The notes: a model not told the origin generated them from the sequence alone. Shown: positions 32,526 through 42,363, numbered from the stretch's first letter. The stretch: DNA of 64,000 nt from Metabacillus idriensis (GCF_009674765.1 NZ_WKKF01000011.1:1-64000); one strand, 5' to 3'. Translations and numbers: made by a program.

Positions 32526-33320
32526 ATGAAAAAAACTATCTTTTCATTAGCGGCTGTAGCCGCACTAACAACTACAGCAGGATTTAGCGCACAGGCAGAA
32601 GAGGTCGTAGTAGATAAAGGAGACACTCTTTGGAGCCTATCTCAAGAACACAAGGTTTCAGTAGATGATATTAAAAACTGGAACAACTTAACATCAGACA
32701 TAATTATTGCAGACAATACATTAAAAATATCAGATGAAGAAGTATATACAGTTGTTTCAGGCGATACGCTTTGGAGCATTGCAGAGAAATTTGACGCAAG
32801 TGTAGGGCATATTTCTGAGAAAAATGGGTTATCAGGAGATATTATTCATCCTGGTCAAGAGCTTGTGATCTACAGTGACGCTGACAATGCACCAGAACCA
32901 GCGCCTGCTCCGGCACCAGAACCAAAGCCGGAAGCTAAATCTGAGCCAAAACCAGAACCGAAGGATCAAAACCCTTCTGTGGATGAAGCTTCTGCAAGTG
33001 CAGTCTCAGAAAATGACGTAGAAGGTGTTGCGAAAGAAGTAACAGTTACTGCTACAGCTTACACTGCTTTTTGTGAAGGCTGCTCAGGAACAACTGCTAC
33101 AGGTGTTGATTTAAGAGCAAACCCTGATAAGAAAGTAATCGCTGTAGATCCTAACGTGATTCCGCTTGGATCTAAGGTATATGTTGAAGGCTACGGCTAT
33201 GCAACAGCAGAAGATACTGGCGGTGCTATTAAAGGAAACCGCATCGATGTCTTCATTCCAACACAAGATGCAGCAATAGCATTCGGTAAGAGAGAATTAA
33301 ATGTGAAGGTTTTAAATTAA
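32526..33320 (+). CDS. yocH: YocH-like secreted LysM-3D cell-wall protein
   Basis: A 264-residue secreted protein: signal peptide (residues 1-24, cleavage after SAQA), two LysM peptidoglycan-binding repeats (about 26-66 and 71-113, both with KGDTLW/SGDTLW starts), a Pro/Glu/Ala-rich linker (about 118-155), and a C-terminal 3D domain with the three catalytic-type aspartates in TGVDLRAN, AVDPNVIPLG and EDTGG...RIDVF. This is the architecture of B. subtilis YocH, a muralytic protein activated by WalRK. ATG 32526 after GGAGG is the start; an in-frame ATG at 32490 overlaps the promoter. Confidence 0.87.
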   Translation: MKKTIFSLAAVAALTTTAGFSAQAEEVVVDKGDTLWSLSQEHKVSVDDIKNWNNLTSDIIIADNTLKISDEEVYTVVSGDTLWSIAEKFDASVGHISEKNGLSGDIIHPGQELVIYSDADNAPEPAPAPAPEPKPEAKSEPKPEPKDQNPSVDEASASAVSENDVEGVAKEVTVTATAYTAFCEGCSGTTATGVDLRANPDKKVIAVDPNVIPLGSKVYVEGYGYATAEDTGGAIKGNRIDVFIPTQDAAIAFGKRELNVKVLN

Positions 33321-33341
33321 TAGATTAGCAGATTAATAAAG

Positions 33342-33380
33342 TGCGGCAGATCTTCCAAAGGGAAATCTGCCGTATTTTTT
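33342..33380 (+). terminator. Terminator of the LysM-3D gene
   Basis: CGGCAGAT (33344-33351) pairs with ATCTGCCG (33365-33372), then TATTTTTT; the loop has TTCC/GGAA that can extend pairing. Confidence 0.82.
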
Positions 33381-33411
33381 ATGGATTAATTTCAGAATAA
33401 TAAAATAATGA

Positions 33412-33441
33412 TTGAATATGAAGGATAAGATTTACTATAAT
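33412..33441 (+). promoter_or_regulatory. SigA promoter of the racemase operon
   Basis: TTGAAT (33412-33417), 18-bp spacer, perfect TATAAT (33436-33441), 45 bp before the RpiR start. Confidence 0.62.
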
Positions 33442-33485
33442 AGAAAAAAGAAGTTTTTCCTTCATGCGAACAAAAAGGAGACAAC

Positions 33486-34337
33486 ATGAAATCAAAATCA
33501 ATCTCACAAATCATTAAAGAAAACTATTCTTCTTTGTCGCAAGGACAGAAAAAAGCAGCTGAATTTCTTACTCTTCATAAGGATGAAGGGGCATTGCTTA
33601 CTGCTTTTCAATTAGGGAAAAAAGCGGGTGTGAGTGAGACGACTGTCATTCGTCTGGCCTATGCATTAGGTTTTAAAGGCTATTCAAACATGCAGGAGGC
33701 CGTGCGCAGGGACTGGCTGGAAAAAAAACAGCCGGCAGAAGAAATTCCTTCACTATCACAAGAACAGCAGGAAAAGAACTTATTCAGCGGGATTATTGAT
33801 AAAGAAGCATCTGTTTTAAAGCAATTATTAATGCAAATCGATGAGAATGAAATTTGGAAGGCGGTGGATCAATTAATCCAGTCAGACCGTATTTACATTG
33901 GCGGGTTTGGAAGTTCCTACGGAGCTGCCTGCTGGCTGCATTACACACTCAAGCAATATAGGGGAAATGTTGCGATTTCAAGTCCGGCAGGATTCTCCCT
34001 TGAAGAAATTCACGATCTGAATCAGCATTCTGCGGTGATCATTTTCTCTTTTCCAAGGTACCGAAAAGAAGCCCTTGAGCTTGCGAAATGCTCTCAAGCA
34101 CAAGGGTCAAAGGTGATAGCCATTACAAATAGGCAGCTATCTCCTGTTGGCCAGCTTGCCGAAATCACGCTGACAACTGAGGAAAAGGCAGATTCGGGTC
34201 ATCATTCCATAGCATCTGTCGTCAGTTTATTGGAAGTGATTATGGAAGGTGTTAAACATCGGGACCGCGACAGAATCAGCATTCGACAGCAAAAATTAGA
34301 ACAGCTTTATACGGATCAGGGGTTATTTTTAGAGTGA
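33486..34337 (+). CDS. RpiR-family regulator (HTH + SIS)
   Basis: A 283-residue regulator with an N-terminal HTH_6 domain (about residues 1-77, KKAGVSETTVIRLAYALGFK recognition region) and a C-terminal SIS sugar-isomerase-like domain (about 115-255, IYIGGFGSSYGAACWLHY). RpiR proteins usually sense phosphosugars, but members also control amino-acid derivative operons. It is the first gene of a five-gene operon, 24 bp before the transporter gene, and so probably senses an intermediate of the pathway. AAAGGAG ribosome-binding site. Confidence 0.87.
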   Translation: MKSKSISQIIKENYSSLSQGQKKAAEFLTLHKDEGALLTAFQLGKKAGVSETTVIRLAYALGFKGYSNMQEAVRRDWLEKKQPAEEIPSLSQEQQEKNLFSGIIDKEASVLKQLLMQIDENEIWKAVDQLIQSDRIYIGGFGSSYGAACWLHYTLKQYRGNVAISSPAGFSLEEIHDLNQHSAVIIFSFPRYRKEALELAKCSQAQGSKVIAITNRQLSPVGQLAEITLTTEEKADSGHHSIASVVSLLEVIMEGVKHRDRDRISIRQQKLEQLYTDQGLFLE

Positions 34338-34361
34338 AAACATACATTGGGGTGGGTCTAG

Positions 34362-35741
34362 ATGAATGGAGTGCCGAAATTAAATGAAAAAGCAGAGTTC
34401 AAAACGTTTCCTGCAGGAGACATTTTAACATTCTTAATTCCTTCACTGATTGGAATCTTCTTATTTATATTGCCAATTATGACGGAAGACGGGATGACCA
34501 TTCCGGTTGCTTTTTTAGCCGGACAGATTAACTCGTACATAGGTGATTTTATTCCAGCTATAACTGTTTTAATTATGGTTCTTTCCACAGCAGGATCACT
34601 TGCTGCTGCAGTTATGAAGCCGAAATTTATAACAGAAAGTTCTTATTTAAATACGCTGCTGAACGTCAGCCCATTTTGGCTGATGGCGAGAGTTCTCGGA
34701 ACTGTTTTTGCGGTAATCACCTTCTATAAGATAGGATCTGAAATAATCTTTTCAGAGAATACAGGAGGTCTTTTAATCTATGATTTGATTCCGATTCTCT
34801 TTTCTACATTTTTATTAGCAGGACTGCTGCTGCCGCTTCTATTAAACTTTGGATTGCTGGAGTTTTTTGGAGCTCTGTTTTTAAAAATCATGAGACCTGT
34901 GTTTACGCTCCCTGGCCGAGCTTCACTTGACTGCCTGGCTTCATGGGTAGGGGATGCGACAATTGGGGTTTTATTAACAACAAAGCAATATGAGGAAGGG
35001 TATTATACGAAGCGTGAAGCCGTAGTTATTGCGACAACTTTTTCTGTTGTTTCCATCACGTTTACAATCGTTGTTATTAACTATTTGAAATTAGAACAGT
35101 ATTTTCTGCATTATTATGGAACGATTGTTGTTGCGGGACTTGCTGCCGCTCTCATCATGCCGCGCATACCGCCGCTTTCAAGAAAAGCAGATACTGGCTA
35201 TGAAAAAACGGATCTTAAAGAAGAAACTGAAATGCTTCCTGACATTTCCATCTTCAAATGGGGATTTCAGCAAGCTGTATCTAAAGCAAAAAAGAATGAA
35301 GGACCTCGTGCTGTATTAAAAGAGGGGGTTCAGAATGTCGCGGATATGTGGTTTGGGGTTTTGCCGATCGTCATGGCTATTGGTACGGTGGCGCTGGTTA
35401 TTGCAGAATTCACTCCATTTTTTACTTATTTGGGAAAACCTTTTGAGCCGATTCTTACTTTAATGCAAGTGCCAGAAGCGGATAAAGCAGCTCAAACCAT
35501 GGTGGTCGGATTTGCGGATATGTTTTTGCCGGCAGTAATCGGCAGCGGGATTGAAAGCGAAATGACACGATTTATTATTGCCTGTGTATCTGTTACACAG
35601 CTTATTTACATGTCTGAAGTAGGCGGTTTACTGCTTGGTTCAAAGCTTCCGGTCACTATTTTTGATCTGATTTTGATTTTCTTAATCCGAACGTTAATTA
35701 CACTGCCTATTATAGTAGTATTCGCTCATATGATTTTTTGA
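34362..35741 (+). CDS. YjiH-family transporter (Gate/nucleoside-recognition domains)
   Basis: A 459-residue integral membrane protein with about ten or eleven TM helices and two Gate-type segments (PGRASLDCLASWVGDATIGV, and MVVGFADMFLPAVIGSGIES). This is the YjiH family, also found with amidohydrolase genes in other Bacillaceae. In this operon it is the probable importer of the substrate, an amino acid, peptide or N-acyl amino acid. 16 bp to the next gene. Specificity is inferred from context only. Confidence 0.8.
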   Translation: MNGVPKLNEKAEFKTFPAGDILTFLIPSLIGIFLFILPIMTEDGMTIPVAFLAGQINSYIGDFIPAITVLIMVLSTAGSLAAAVMKPKFITESSYLNTLLNVSPFWLMARVLGTVFAVITFYKIGSEIIFSENTGGLLIYDLIPILFSTFLLAGLLLPLLLNFGLLEFFGALFLKIMRPVFTLPGRASLDCLASWVGDATIGVLLTTKQYEEGYYTKREAVVIATTFSVVSITFTIVVINYLKLEQYFLHYYGTIVVAGLAAALIMPRIPPLSRKADTGYEKTDLKEETEMLPDISIFKWGFQQAVSKAKKNEGPRAVLKEGVQNVADMWFGVLPIVMAIGTVALVIAEFTPFFTYLGKPFEPILTLMQVPEADKAAQTMVVGFADMFLPAVIGSGIESEMTRFIIACVSVTQLIYMSEVGGLLLGSKLPVTIFDLILIFLIRTLITLPIIVVFAHMIF

Positions 35742-35757
35742 TAGGAGGCAAGACACG

Positions 35758-36876
35758 ATGAACTTTGCAGACGAACATAAGGAAGAAATTCTAAAAACTT
35801 ACAAGGAGCTGCATCAGCTTGCCGAGCCCAGCTGGGAGGAAGAAAAAACCTCCCAGTATATAAAAGAAAAACTAGTGAATGCAGGCTTAAATGTCCAAAC
35901 CTATGAAGGGCATTTCGGTTTTACCGCAGATCTTGAGGGTGAGAAGTCGGATATTATCGCTCTCAGGGCAGATATGGATGCCCTGGTTCAGGAAGTGGAC
36001 GGCGAGATTAAGCCTAACCACTCATGCGGCCACGATGCACACAGCACAATGGTTCTGTTTACTGCACTGGCTCTTTCAAAACATAAGCCGAAGCATACGG
36101 TCCGCTTTATCTTTCAGCCGGCAGAAGAAAAGGCGGCGGGCGCACTTAAAATGATAGAGGACAACGTACTTCAGAATGTAAAATTTCTTGGCGGCATCCA
36201 TGTGCGCCCAGTGATGGAAATTCCGTATGGAAAAGCCGCACCCGTTATTCTGCATAATTCAACTGCAAGTATAAAAGGAGTTATAAAAGGGGTGCCTGCT
36301 CACGCCGCAAGACCAGAACTAGGAAATAATCCGCTTGAAGCCGCAGCCCTGTTAATCGGGGCGATACGCCAAATTCGCTTGAATGCAGCTGATCATTATT
36401 CGATTAAAATAACGGAACTGCATGGGGGAGAAGCCTCCAATTCCATCCCTGAGAACGCTCGCTTTACCCTTGATTTGAGAGCAGAATCGAATGACACCAT
36501 GGAAATGCTTCTAAAGAAAGCGGAGCATACGATTTCAACGACCGGAGAGTTAACCGAAACAGAAATCACTTCAAAGGCAGAGGAATATTCACCGGCAGCG
36601 GTAAAGAATTCTTCTGCGATTGAGATTGCACGAAAAGCGATCACCTCCATTCTTGGCGAAGAGAATGCTGTAGAGGCATGTGTATCTCCCGGGGCAGAGG
36701 ATTTTCATTTTTACACCGCAGTAAATCCGGGAATTGCAGCGACAATGATCGGACTCGGCTGCGGATTAAAGCCAGGTTTGCATCACCCAAAGATGCAGTT
36801 TAATCAAGAAGCTTTAATTTATGGCACAAAGATTTTAACACAAATGGTGCTGGAGGCAGATCAGCAGCCATGGTAA
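35758..36876 (+). CDS. M20D-family amidohydrolase, probable N-acyl-amino-acid deacylase
   Basis: A 372-residue binuclear-metal hydrolase. Metal-site motifs: ALRADMDAL, SCGHDAHSTMV, FQPAEEKAAGA, the dimerisation-domain His in VPAHAARPELG, and the final ligand region GAEDFHFYT...HHPKM. The family removes N-acyl groups from amino acids (hippurate hydrolase/YxeP type). With a GNAT and an N-acylamino acid racemase on the same mRNA, the best specific role is L-desuccinylase of the D-to-L amino acid pathway, as reported for Geobacillus. AGGAGG 9 bp upstream of the ATG. Confidence 0.87.
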   Translation: MNFADEHKEEILKTYKELHQLAEPSWEEEKTSQYIKEKLVNAGLNVQTYEGHFGFTADLEGEKSDIIALRADMDALVQEVDGEIKPNHSCGHDAHSTMVLFTALALSKHKPKHTVRFIFQPAEEKAAGALKMIEDNVLQNVKFLGGIHVRPVMEIPYGKAAPVILHNSTASIKGVIKGVPAHAARPELGNNPLEAAALLIGAIRQIRLNAADHYSIKITELHGGEASNSIPENARFTLDLRAESNDTMEMLLKKAEHTISTTGELTETEITSKAEEYSPAAVKNSSAIEIARKAITSILGEENAVEACVSPGAEDFHFYTAVNPGIAATMIGLGCGLKPGLHHPKMQFNQEALIYGTKILTQMVLEADQQPW

Positions 36877-36894
36877 ACATGGAGGAGAAGTTTT

Positions 36895-37704
36895 TTGAAA
36901 AAAGAAGTGCAGGAATCAATGATTATCCGCAATCTTCAATCGATTAATGAATTGGAAGAAGTCAAGCGCCTTGAAGCAATGATCTGGAGTATGGAGGATG
37001 CTGTGCCTGTGAATCAAAGTGTAGCTGCAGTGAAAAACGGCGGCTTTATTCTGGGGGCATTTTTTAAAACGGAGCTCATTGGCTTTCAATACAGCTTTCC
37101 GGGGTATGACGGGAAAAAAGTGTATCTCGTTTCCCACAGCTTAGGCATCCATCCGGATTACCGCAAATTTGGAATCGGAGAAAAACTGAAAATCGCTCAA
37201 AAAGAAACAGCACTGGAGATGGGATATGACCTGATCACCTGGACTTATGATCCGCTGGAAACCATCAACGGAAATCTAAACTTACATAAGCTTGGAGCTA
37301 TTGCCACGGAATATATTCCTAATGTTTACGGGGAAATGGCAGATAATTTGAATGCCGGGATATCGACAGATCGTTTTTTGGTTGAATGGCATTTGAATGA
37401 GCCAACTAGTGAATACGCGAAACAAGCAAATATTCCATATGCTCTTTATACATGTGAGAAAAACGATTTTCCTTTTCCGGAGAAAACAGACCTGACACTG
37501 AATAGTCCGCATATTTTCGTCCCAGTGCCTGGACAATTTCAGGAAATCAAAAAGGCAGATTTCAAGATTGCTAAACAATGGAGAGAGAAAACAAGCGAAG
37601 TGTTTTCCCATTATTTGAGTCAGGGCTTTGCAGTCTCCGATTTAGTGAGAGACAATCAGCACATTGGGCAGTACCTATACCTCTTAGTGAAAGGGGAAAG
37701 ATGA
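36895..37704 (+). CDS. GNAT-family acyltransferase, probable D-amino acid N-succinyltransferase
   Basis: A 269-residue GNAT-fold protein (COG3375 type). The acetyl/succinyl-CoA pyrophosphate loop is [17 protein letters not shown] (about residues 87-103), with V-L-SLGI as beta-4. The C-terminal 110 residues are an extension beyond the minimal GNAT fold. In Geobacillus kaustophilus the equivalent gene encodes a succinyltransferase acting on D-amino acids beside the racemase; the same context here supports that. TTG start 8 bp after GGAG; an ATG at 36919 is an alternative. One base separates it from the racemase gene. Confidence 0.78.
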   Translation: MKKEVQESMIIRNLQSINELEEVKRLEAMIWSMEDAVPVNQSVAAVKNGGFILGAFFKTELIGFQYSFPGYDGKKVYLVSHSLGIHPDYRKFGIGEKLKIAQKETALEMGYDLITWTYDPLETINGNLNLHKLGAIATEYIPNVYGEMADNLNAGISTDRFLVEWHLNEPTSEYAKQANIPYALYTCEKNDFPFPEKTDLTLNSPHIFVPVPGQFQEIKKADFKIAKQWREKTSEVFSHYLSQGFAVSDLVRDNQHIGQYLYLLVKGER

Positions 37705-37705
37705 A

Positions 37706-38815
37706 ATGGAGATTAAAAGCATTATCCTCAGACAAATTAAAATGGATCTGCTGCATCCCTTTACAACAAGTGTCGGAACTGAAGAAGATAAGGATATTAT
37801 TTTAGTGGAAGTGAAATCGAAATCTGGCTTATCAGGCTTTGGAGAATCTGTTTCGATTACACAGCCAATTTATAATGAAGAAACAGTCAAAACAAACTGG
37901 CATATGATGAGCGATCATTTGATTCCCCTTCTTTATCAGGAGCCAGTCAGTCATCCTGATGAGGTGTCAGAGCGATATAAGAAAATTCGAGGAAACTATA
38001 ACGCCAAAGCGGCGATTGAAATGGCTGTATGGGATCTCTATGCAAAAGAGAAAAACATGCCTTTAGCAAAGGTGCTCGGCGGTGTAAAAGATAAAATTGA
38101 GGTTGGAGTAAGTGTTGGTATTCAGCAATCTCAGGGGAAAATGCTAAAACAAATTGAAGGTTACTTAAAAGACGGCTATAAGCGGATTAAAGTGAAAATT
38201 ATGCCGGGCTGGGATGTAGAAATCATCAAATTAATCCGTCAGGAATTTCCGCATATTCAGCTGATGGCCGATGCAAACTGCGCTTATACGCTGAACGATA
38301 TAGACCATCTCAAAGCACTCGACGAATTCGGGTTAACGATGATCGAACAGCCGCTTGATCATAATGACATCGTTGACCATGCGAGACTTCAGGCCGAGCT
38401 CAAAACGCCTATTTGTCTGGATGAAAGCATACATAGTGCAGAAGATGCCAGAAAAGCGATTGAGCTTGGAAGCTGCAGGATTATCAATCTTAAAATAGGA
38501 CGTGTCGGCGGACTCACAGAATCCCTGAAAATTCATGACTTATGTGAGAGTCACAACATTCCGATGTGGTGCGGCGGAATGCTGGAAGCGGGAATCGGAA
38601 GGGCTCATAATATTGCCATAACGTCCCTGAGCAATTTTATTCTGCCTGGAGATACAGCCCCTTCCTCACATTATTGGAAGAAGGATATTATCACACCGGA
38701 AGTGGAAATGAAAGATGGGTACATTTATGTTCCTGATAGTCCGGGTATCGGGTATGAACCGGACATGGAAAAAATCGAGAACATTACTTCATACAGCCGT
38801 TTTTATCATTATTAA
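37706..38815 (+). CDS. N-succinylamino acid racemase / o-succinylbenzoate synthase-type enolase-superfamily enzyme
   Basis: A 369-residue MLE-subgroup enolase-superfamily protein. Catalytic residues align in number with characterised NSAR/OSBS enzymes: Lys162 and Lys164 in [10 protein letters not shown], Asp189 in MADANCAY, Glu214 in IEQPL, Asp239 in CLDESI, and Lys263 in NLKIGRVGG. The two lysines on opposite faces permit racemisation. menC function cannot be excluded by motif, but there are no men genes nearby, whereas a GNAT and an M20 hydrolase are on the same transcript, which favours N-succinylamino acid racemase. Ribosome-binding site GAAAGGGGAAAG. Confidence 0.85.
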   Translation: MEIKSIILRQIKMDLLHPFTTSVGTEEDKDIILVEVKSKSGLSGFGESVSITQPIYNEETVKTNWHMMSDHLIPLLYQEPVSHPDEVSERYKKIRGNYNAKAAIEMAVWDLYAKEKNMPLAKVLGGVKDKIEVGVSVGIQQSQGKMLKQIEGYLKDGYKRIKVKIMPGWDVEIIKLIRQEFPHIQLMADANCAYTLNDIDHLKALDEFGLTMIEQPLDHNDIVDHARLQAELKTPICLDESIHSAEDARKAIELGSCRIINLKIGRVGGLTESLKIHDLCESHNIPMWCGGMLEAGIGRAHNIAITSLSNFILPGDTAPSSHYWKKDIITPEVEMKDGYIYVPDSPGIGYEPDMEKIENITSYSRFYHY

Positions 38816-38831
38816 TTAAGGCATCACAAGA

Positions 38832-38866
38832 TAAGCAAGAGAGGGAAGCCTTTCTTGTTTTTTATG
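38832..38866 (+). terminator. Terminator of the racemase operon
   Basis: CAAGAGAGGG and CCTTTCTTG arms (one wobble) around AAG, followed by TTTTTTAT. Confidence 0.7.
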
Positions 38867-38977
38867 TTTCTCAAAATCAAAAACCAATATTTATCCCGCT
38901 CATCTCTTCTTTTCAAGTATAATGATGATTCATGCGTTAAATACTTGAAAAAACATAAGAAAAAATGAGGTTGCTAA

Positions 38978-40423
38978 ATGAGTCATAAAAGCTTTAATAA
39001 CTATAAATTAAGTTCGGAAATTGTGAGCGCGCTGGATAGCTTGAATTATACGGAGCCTACAGAAGTTCAGGATAAAGTGATTCCTGTGGCTTTAGAAAAG
39101 AAGGATCTTGTCGTAAAATCACAAACAGGAAGCGGAAAGACGGCCTCGTTTGGCATCCCGCTCTGTGAGATGGCCGAGTGGGAGGAAAATAAGCCTCAAG
39201 CGTTAATTCTGACACCAACAAGGGAACTCGCTGCACAGGTAAAAGAGGATATCACGAACATCGGCAGGTTCAAACGGATAAAAGCGGCCGCCGTGTACGG
39301 TAAACAGCCATTTGACAGACAAAAACTAGAACTGAAGCAGAAAACTCATGTGGTTGTCGGAACACCTGGAAGAGTACTTGATCATATCGAAAAAGGAACC
39401 CTAGCTTTAGAAAAGCTGCAATATCTGATTATTGATGAAGCGGATGAAATGCTGAATATGGGGTTCATCGACCAGGTAGAAGCGATTATAGAAGAGCTGC
39501 CGACGGACAGAGTCACGATGCTCTTTTCAGCTACTCTGCCAAAGGATGTAGAAAATCTCTGTCATAAATATATGAAAAAACCAGTGGAAATTGAGATAAA
39601 AGCAGCTGGGCTGACGACTGCATCAATTGAGCATTCATTAGTTGTGGTAAGAGAAGAGGAGAAGTTTTCGCTTCTTAAAGCTGTTACAGTAGTAGAAAAC
39701 CCTGACAGCTGCATCATCTTCTGCAGAACACAAGAGCAGGTTGATACTGTATTTAAGCAATTAGACCGCGCAAATTATCCTTGTGACAAAATTCATGGCG
39801 GTCTTTATCAGGAAGATCGTTTTGCTGTCATGAATGATTTCAAAAAAGGGAAATTCCGTTATTTAGTTGCGACCGATGTAGCTGCCAGAGGAATCGACAT
39901 TGATAATATTACACATGTCATTAACTATGACCTGCCGCTTGAGAAAGAAAGCTATGTTCACAGGACTGGCAGAACAGGGCGGGCAGGAAAGACAGGAAAA
40001 GCGATAACTTTTGTTACACCTTACGAAGAAAAATTCCTGTCTGAAATAGAAGAATATATCGGTTTTGAAATTCCTAGAACACTGGCGCCAACAAGAGAGG
40101 ATATTACTGAAGCAAAAGGTGCATTCGAAGCAAAAATAACTTCTCGTCCTGAAATTAAAAAAGATAAAAGTGCCCAGCTGAACAAAGGCATTATGAAGCT
40201 CTACTTCAACGGAGGCAAGAAAAAGAAAATACGCGCAGTCGATTTTGTCGGAACAATCGCCAAGATTCCCGGAATGACAGCAGGTGATATTGGAATCATC
40301 ACCATACAGGATAACGTTTCATATGTAGAGATTTTGAATGGAAAAGGTCCAATCGTTTTGAAGGCAATGAGAAATACAACGATTAAAGGCAAGCTTCTGA
40401 AAGTTCACGAAGCGAATAAATAA
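38978..40423 (+). CDS. dbpA: ATP-dependent RNA helicase DbpA/YxiN
   Basis: A 481-residue DEAD-box helicase. All core motifs are present: Q motif region, [11 protein letters not shown] (I), PTRELAAQ (Ia), GTPGRVLD (Ib), IIDEADEML (II), SATLP (III), [11 protein letters not shown] (V) and [13 protein letters not shown] (VI). The last 75 residues (from [18 protein letters not shown]) are the DbpA-type RNA-binding domain that recognises hairpin 92 of 23S rRNA, so its role is 50S ribosome assembly. Length equals B. subtilis YxiN (479 aa). Start after GAGGT. Confidence 0.92.
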   Translation: MSHKSFNNYKLSSEIVSALDSLNYTEPTEVQDKVIPVALEKKDLVVKSQTGSGKTASFGIPLCEMAEWEENKPQALILTPTRELAAQVKEDITNIGRFKRIKAAAVYGKQPFDRQKLELKQKTHVVVGTPGRVLDHIEKGTLALEKLQYLIIDEADEMLNMGFIDQVEAIIEELPTDRVTMLFSATLPKDVENLCHKYMKKPVEIEIKAAGLTTASIEHSLVVVREEEKFSLLKAVTVVENPDSCIIFCRTQEQVDTVFKQLDRANYPCDKIHGGLYQEDRFAVMNDFKKGKFRYLVATDVAARGIDIDNITHVINYDLPLEKESYVHRTGRTGRAGKTGKAITFVTPYEEKFLSEIEEYIGFEIPRTLAPTREDITEAKGAFEAKITSRPEIKKDKSAQLNKGIMKLYFNGGKKKKIRAVDFVGTIAKIPGMTAGDIGIITIQDNVSYVEILNGKGPIVLKAMRNTTIKGKLLKVHEANK

Positions 40424-40433
40424 TAGCATAATA

Positions 40434-40474
40434 ATAGCGAAAGTCCTGTTTTTAGAGGTCTTTCGCTTTTTTAT
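40434..40474 (+). terminator. Terminator of dbpA
   Basis: AGCGAAAG (40436-40443) pairs with CTTTCGCT (40460-40467), with CCT/AGG inside, then TTTTTT. Confidence 0.8.
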
Positions 40475-40497
40475 ATAGCTCATTAAATAAAAAAGCA

Positions 40498-40908
40498 CTA
40501 ATCTTTTTTATCGGCTATTTCACCTTCAAGAGAGGCTAATTCTTTCATCTTTGCTTCAATCTTTTTAGTTAATTCTGCAAGGTGCTCGTTCATTTCTGCC
40601 AATTTTTCCTTTGCAGTCATATATTGATTTTCAAACTTCTCTTTTTCGCTTATGATACCCATCAATTCATCATACTCTTTTTGCTTATCGCTGATTTTCT
40701 TTTGGATATCATCTAGTTCTGACTGGTTTTCAGCAATGACTATTTTTAGTTTGTCATAATTAAGTATTTCACCTGATAAATCAGCAGTTGCTGAATTTTT
40801 GCCGAATGAGAAAGAAAGAAATAATAACATAATGACAATACACGGAAAGAATAGCTTAACTGCGAATTTTTTCATCTTGTGAGTTGTTTTTGTGCCCGGA
40901 GATGACAA
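40498..40908 (-). CDS. Membrane-anchored coiled-coil protein (136 aa)
   Basis: A 136-residue protein with a short basic N-terminus, one TM/signal-anchor helix (about residues 18-37, LFFPCIVIMLLFLSFSFG), and a long Lys/Glu-rich heptad coiled coil (about 50-135). TTG start with AGGAGGGG 6 bp upstream. Convergent with dbpA. Unknown function; the layout suggests an extracytoplasmic or membrane-tethered coiled-coil scaffold. Confidence 0.65.
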   Translation of the reverse strand: MSSPGTKTTHKMKKFAVKLFFPCIVIMLLFLSFSFGKNSATADLSGEILNYDKLKIVIAENQSELDDIQKKISDKQKEYDELMGIISEKEKFENQYMTAKEKLAEMNEHLAELTKKIEAKMKELASLEGEIADKKD

Positions 40909-41018
40909 TCGTTTCCCCTCCTATGAATAAAAATTGAATGAAATCTGTTTTTATAGAGGCGGTTATTTTGAAGTGCAGGATAAATTATCATATGCTGCTG
41001 TGGAAAAAACGCTTCAAT

Positions 41019-41057
41019 AAAAACGGGTTTAAATGAGGTGATCATTTAAACCCGTGC
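41019..41057 (-). terminator. Terminator of the 69-aa gene
   Basis: ACGGGTTTAAATG (41023-41035) pairs perfectly with CATTTAAACCCGT (41043-41055); on the minus strand it is followed by TTTTATT. Confidence 0.8.
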
Positions 41058-41064
41058 TTATAAT

Positions 41065-41274
41065 TTATTCATCATCACGAACCGTATCATCCACAATCGC
41101 AAACAGCTGGCGGTCAAACAAATCATCACTGCATAACAAATGGTCATCAGGAGTTTCTGTGATTTCTTTTAATTCTCCTTCATCACCTTTTGCATTAATG
41201 ATCTCAAAAATCTGGTTCAGACCCTCTGAAGTTCGCTCGTCTTCTTGGTTTTCGATTCGTTCTCGCTTTTTCAA
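41065..41274 (-). CDS. Small acidic hypothetical protein (69 aa)
   Basis: A 69-residue acidic, charged, soluble protein (KKRERIENQEDERTSEGLNQ start). A textbook AAAGGAGG lies 8-9 bp before the TTG at 41274, and a perfect terminator follows the stop, so the gene is real although no family is recognised. An overlapping plus-strand frame lacks a ribosome-binding site. Confidence 0.68.
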   Translation of the reverse strand: MKKRERIENQEDERTSEGLNQIFEIINAKGDEGELKEITETPDDHLLCSDDLFDRQLFAIVDDTVRDDE

Positions 41275-41409
41275 GACAATCAGCCTCCTTTTAAATGTAT
41301 CATTCGCTCAAAAAGAAGAAATTACCCATCTGGACAATTGCATTTCTCTTTGAATACAGATATGGTTTGATAGGAAGAATATTTTAAAGCGCTAAAGGAT
41401 GGGAATAGA

Positions 41410-42363
41410 TTGGATAAACTTAGCCGAAAACCGGCATTTATATATACATTTGCATGTACAGAAGAGGAGCTGTCCCTTTGTCACTTGGAAATGCGTTCTT
41501 TTTTTGGCTTTCAGCCCGATGGATTCAGTCTGAAAAGTGAAGTTGGCATAGATCCAAGCAGAAGTCCTTTCATGAAAGAGAGACTCGAAGTCATCTATGA
41601 GGGAGACGAGCTTTCTGAGATTGTAAAGCAGGTTGAGCAGATTGATATCGGAACGGATACGTTTAAGATTATTTTTCTGAAAATCAATGATCTTGAAGAT
41701 CACAAGCAAATCAGCTATCAGGAGCGCAGAAACATGGAGAGGCAGGTTGGCTGGCCATTCAAAGCAGAAGCAGATGTTAGGAATCCGGACCAGACGTTTG
41801 GCCTGACAACTCATGGCGGGCGCTGGTATTTCGGAAAGTACCGCAAAAGCGAACCGGTCTGGCTGCATCATTTAAAAAAACCGCGTGAATATTCCACTGC
41901 ACTTAGCACTAGGGTTGCAAGAGCAGTTGCCAATATTGCTGTGCCAAATCCTGCTGGCATAAAAGCGATCGATCCGTGCTGCGGAATAGGAACCGTTTTA
42001 GTAGAAGCTTTATCCATGGGCATTAATATTGTGGGACGCGATATTAATCCTCTTGTGACAGACGGCTCCAGAGAAAATATCGCTCATTTTGGCTATGAAT
42101 GTGACGTCAAAACAGCACCGATATCAGAAATCACAGGCAAGTATGATGTCGCCATTATTGATATGCCCTATAACCTATATACTCACGCTACACCTGATGA
42201 GCAGCTGTCTATCTTAATACATGCCCGCCGCATTGCGGATAAAACGGTGGTTGTGACAAGTGAAACGATGGATCACATGGTTGAAGAGGCAGGGTTTCGC
42301 ATTGCAGACCGCTGTACAGTGAGAAAACAGATGTTCAGCAGACAGATTCTGGTTTGTGAATAA
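41410..42363 (+). CDS. TRM11-like SAM-dependent RNA methyltransferase
   Basis: A 317-residue protein with an N-terminal substrate-recognition half and a C-terminal Rossmann methyltransferase (UPF0020/TRM11 type, about residues 160-317). SAM motif I is AIDPCCGIGTVLVEALSMG (about 190-208), followed by GRDINP and the catalytic motif IDMPYNLY (D-x-P-Y type), typical of enzymes that methylate exocyclic amino groups of guanine or adenine in tRNA/rRNA. TTG start after AAGGATGGGAA. The target nucleotide is unknown. Confidence 0.82.
   Translation: MDKLSRKPAFIYTFACTEEELSLCHLEMRSFFGFQPDGFSLKSEVGIDPSRSPFMKERLEVIYEGDELSEIVKQVEQIDIGTDTFKIIFLKINDLEDHKQISYQERRNMERQVGWPFKAEADVRNPDQTFGLTTHGGRWYFGKYRKSEPVWLHHLKKPREYSTALSTRVARAVANIAVPNPAGIKAIDPCCGIGTVLVEALSMGINIVGRDINPLVTDGSRENIAHFGYECDVKTAPISEITGKYDVAIIDMPYNLYTHATPDEQLSILIHARRIADKTVVVTSETMDHMVEEAGFRIADRCTVRKQMFSRQILVCE

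Noticed and set aside
37706-38815. menC (o-succinylbenzoate synthase) of menaquinone synthesis
   Set aside because: Motifs cannot exclude it, but no men genes are nearby, and the GNAT/M20 operon context favours N-succinylamino acid racemase.
41054-41353. 99-codon plus-strand frame opposite the 69-aa gene
   Set aside because: Ser/Arg-rich, no ribosome-binding site; the minus-strand frame has a perfect AAAGGAGG and a terminator.
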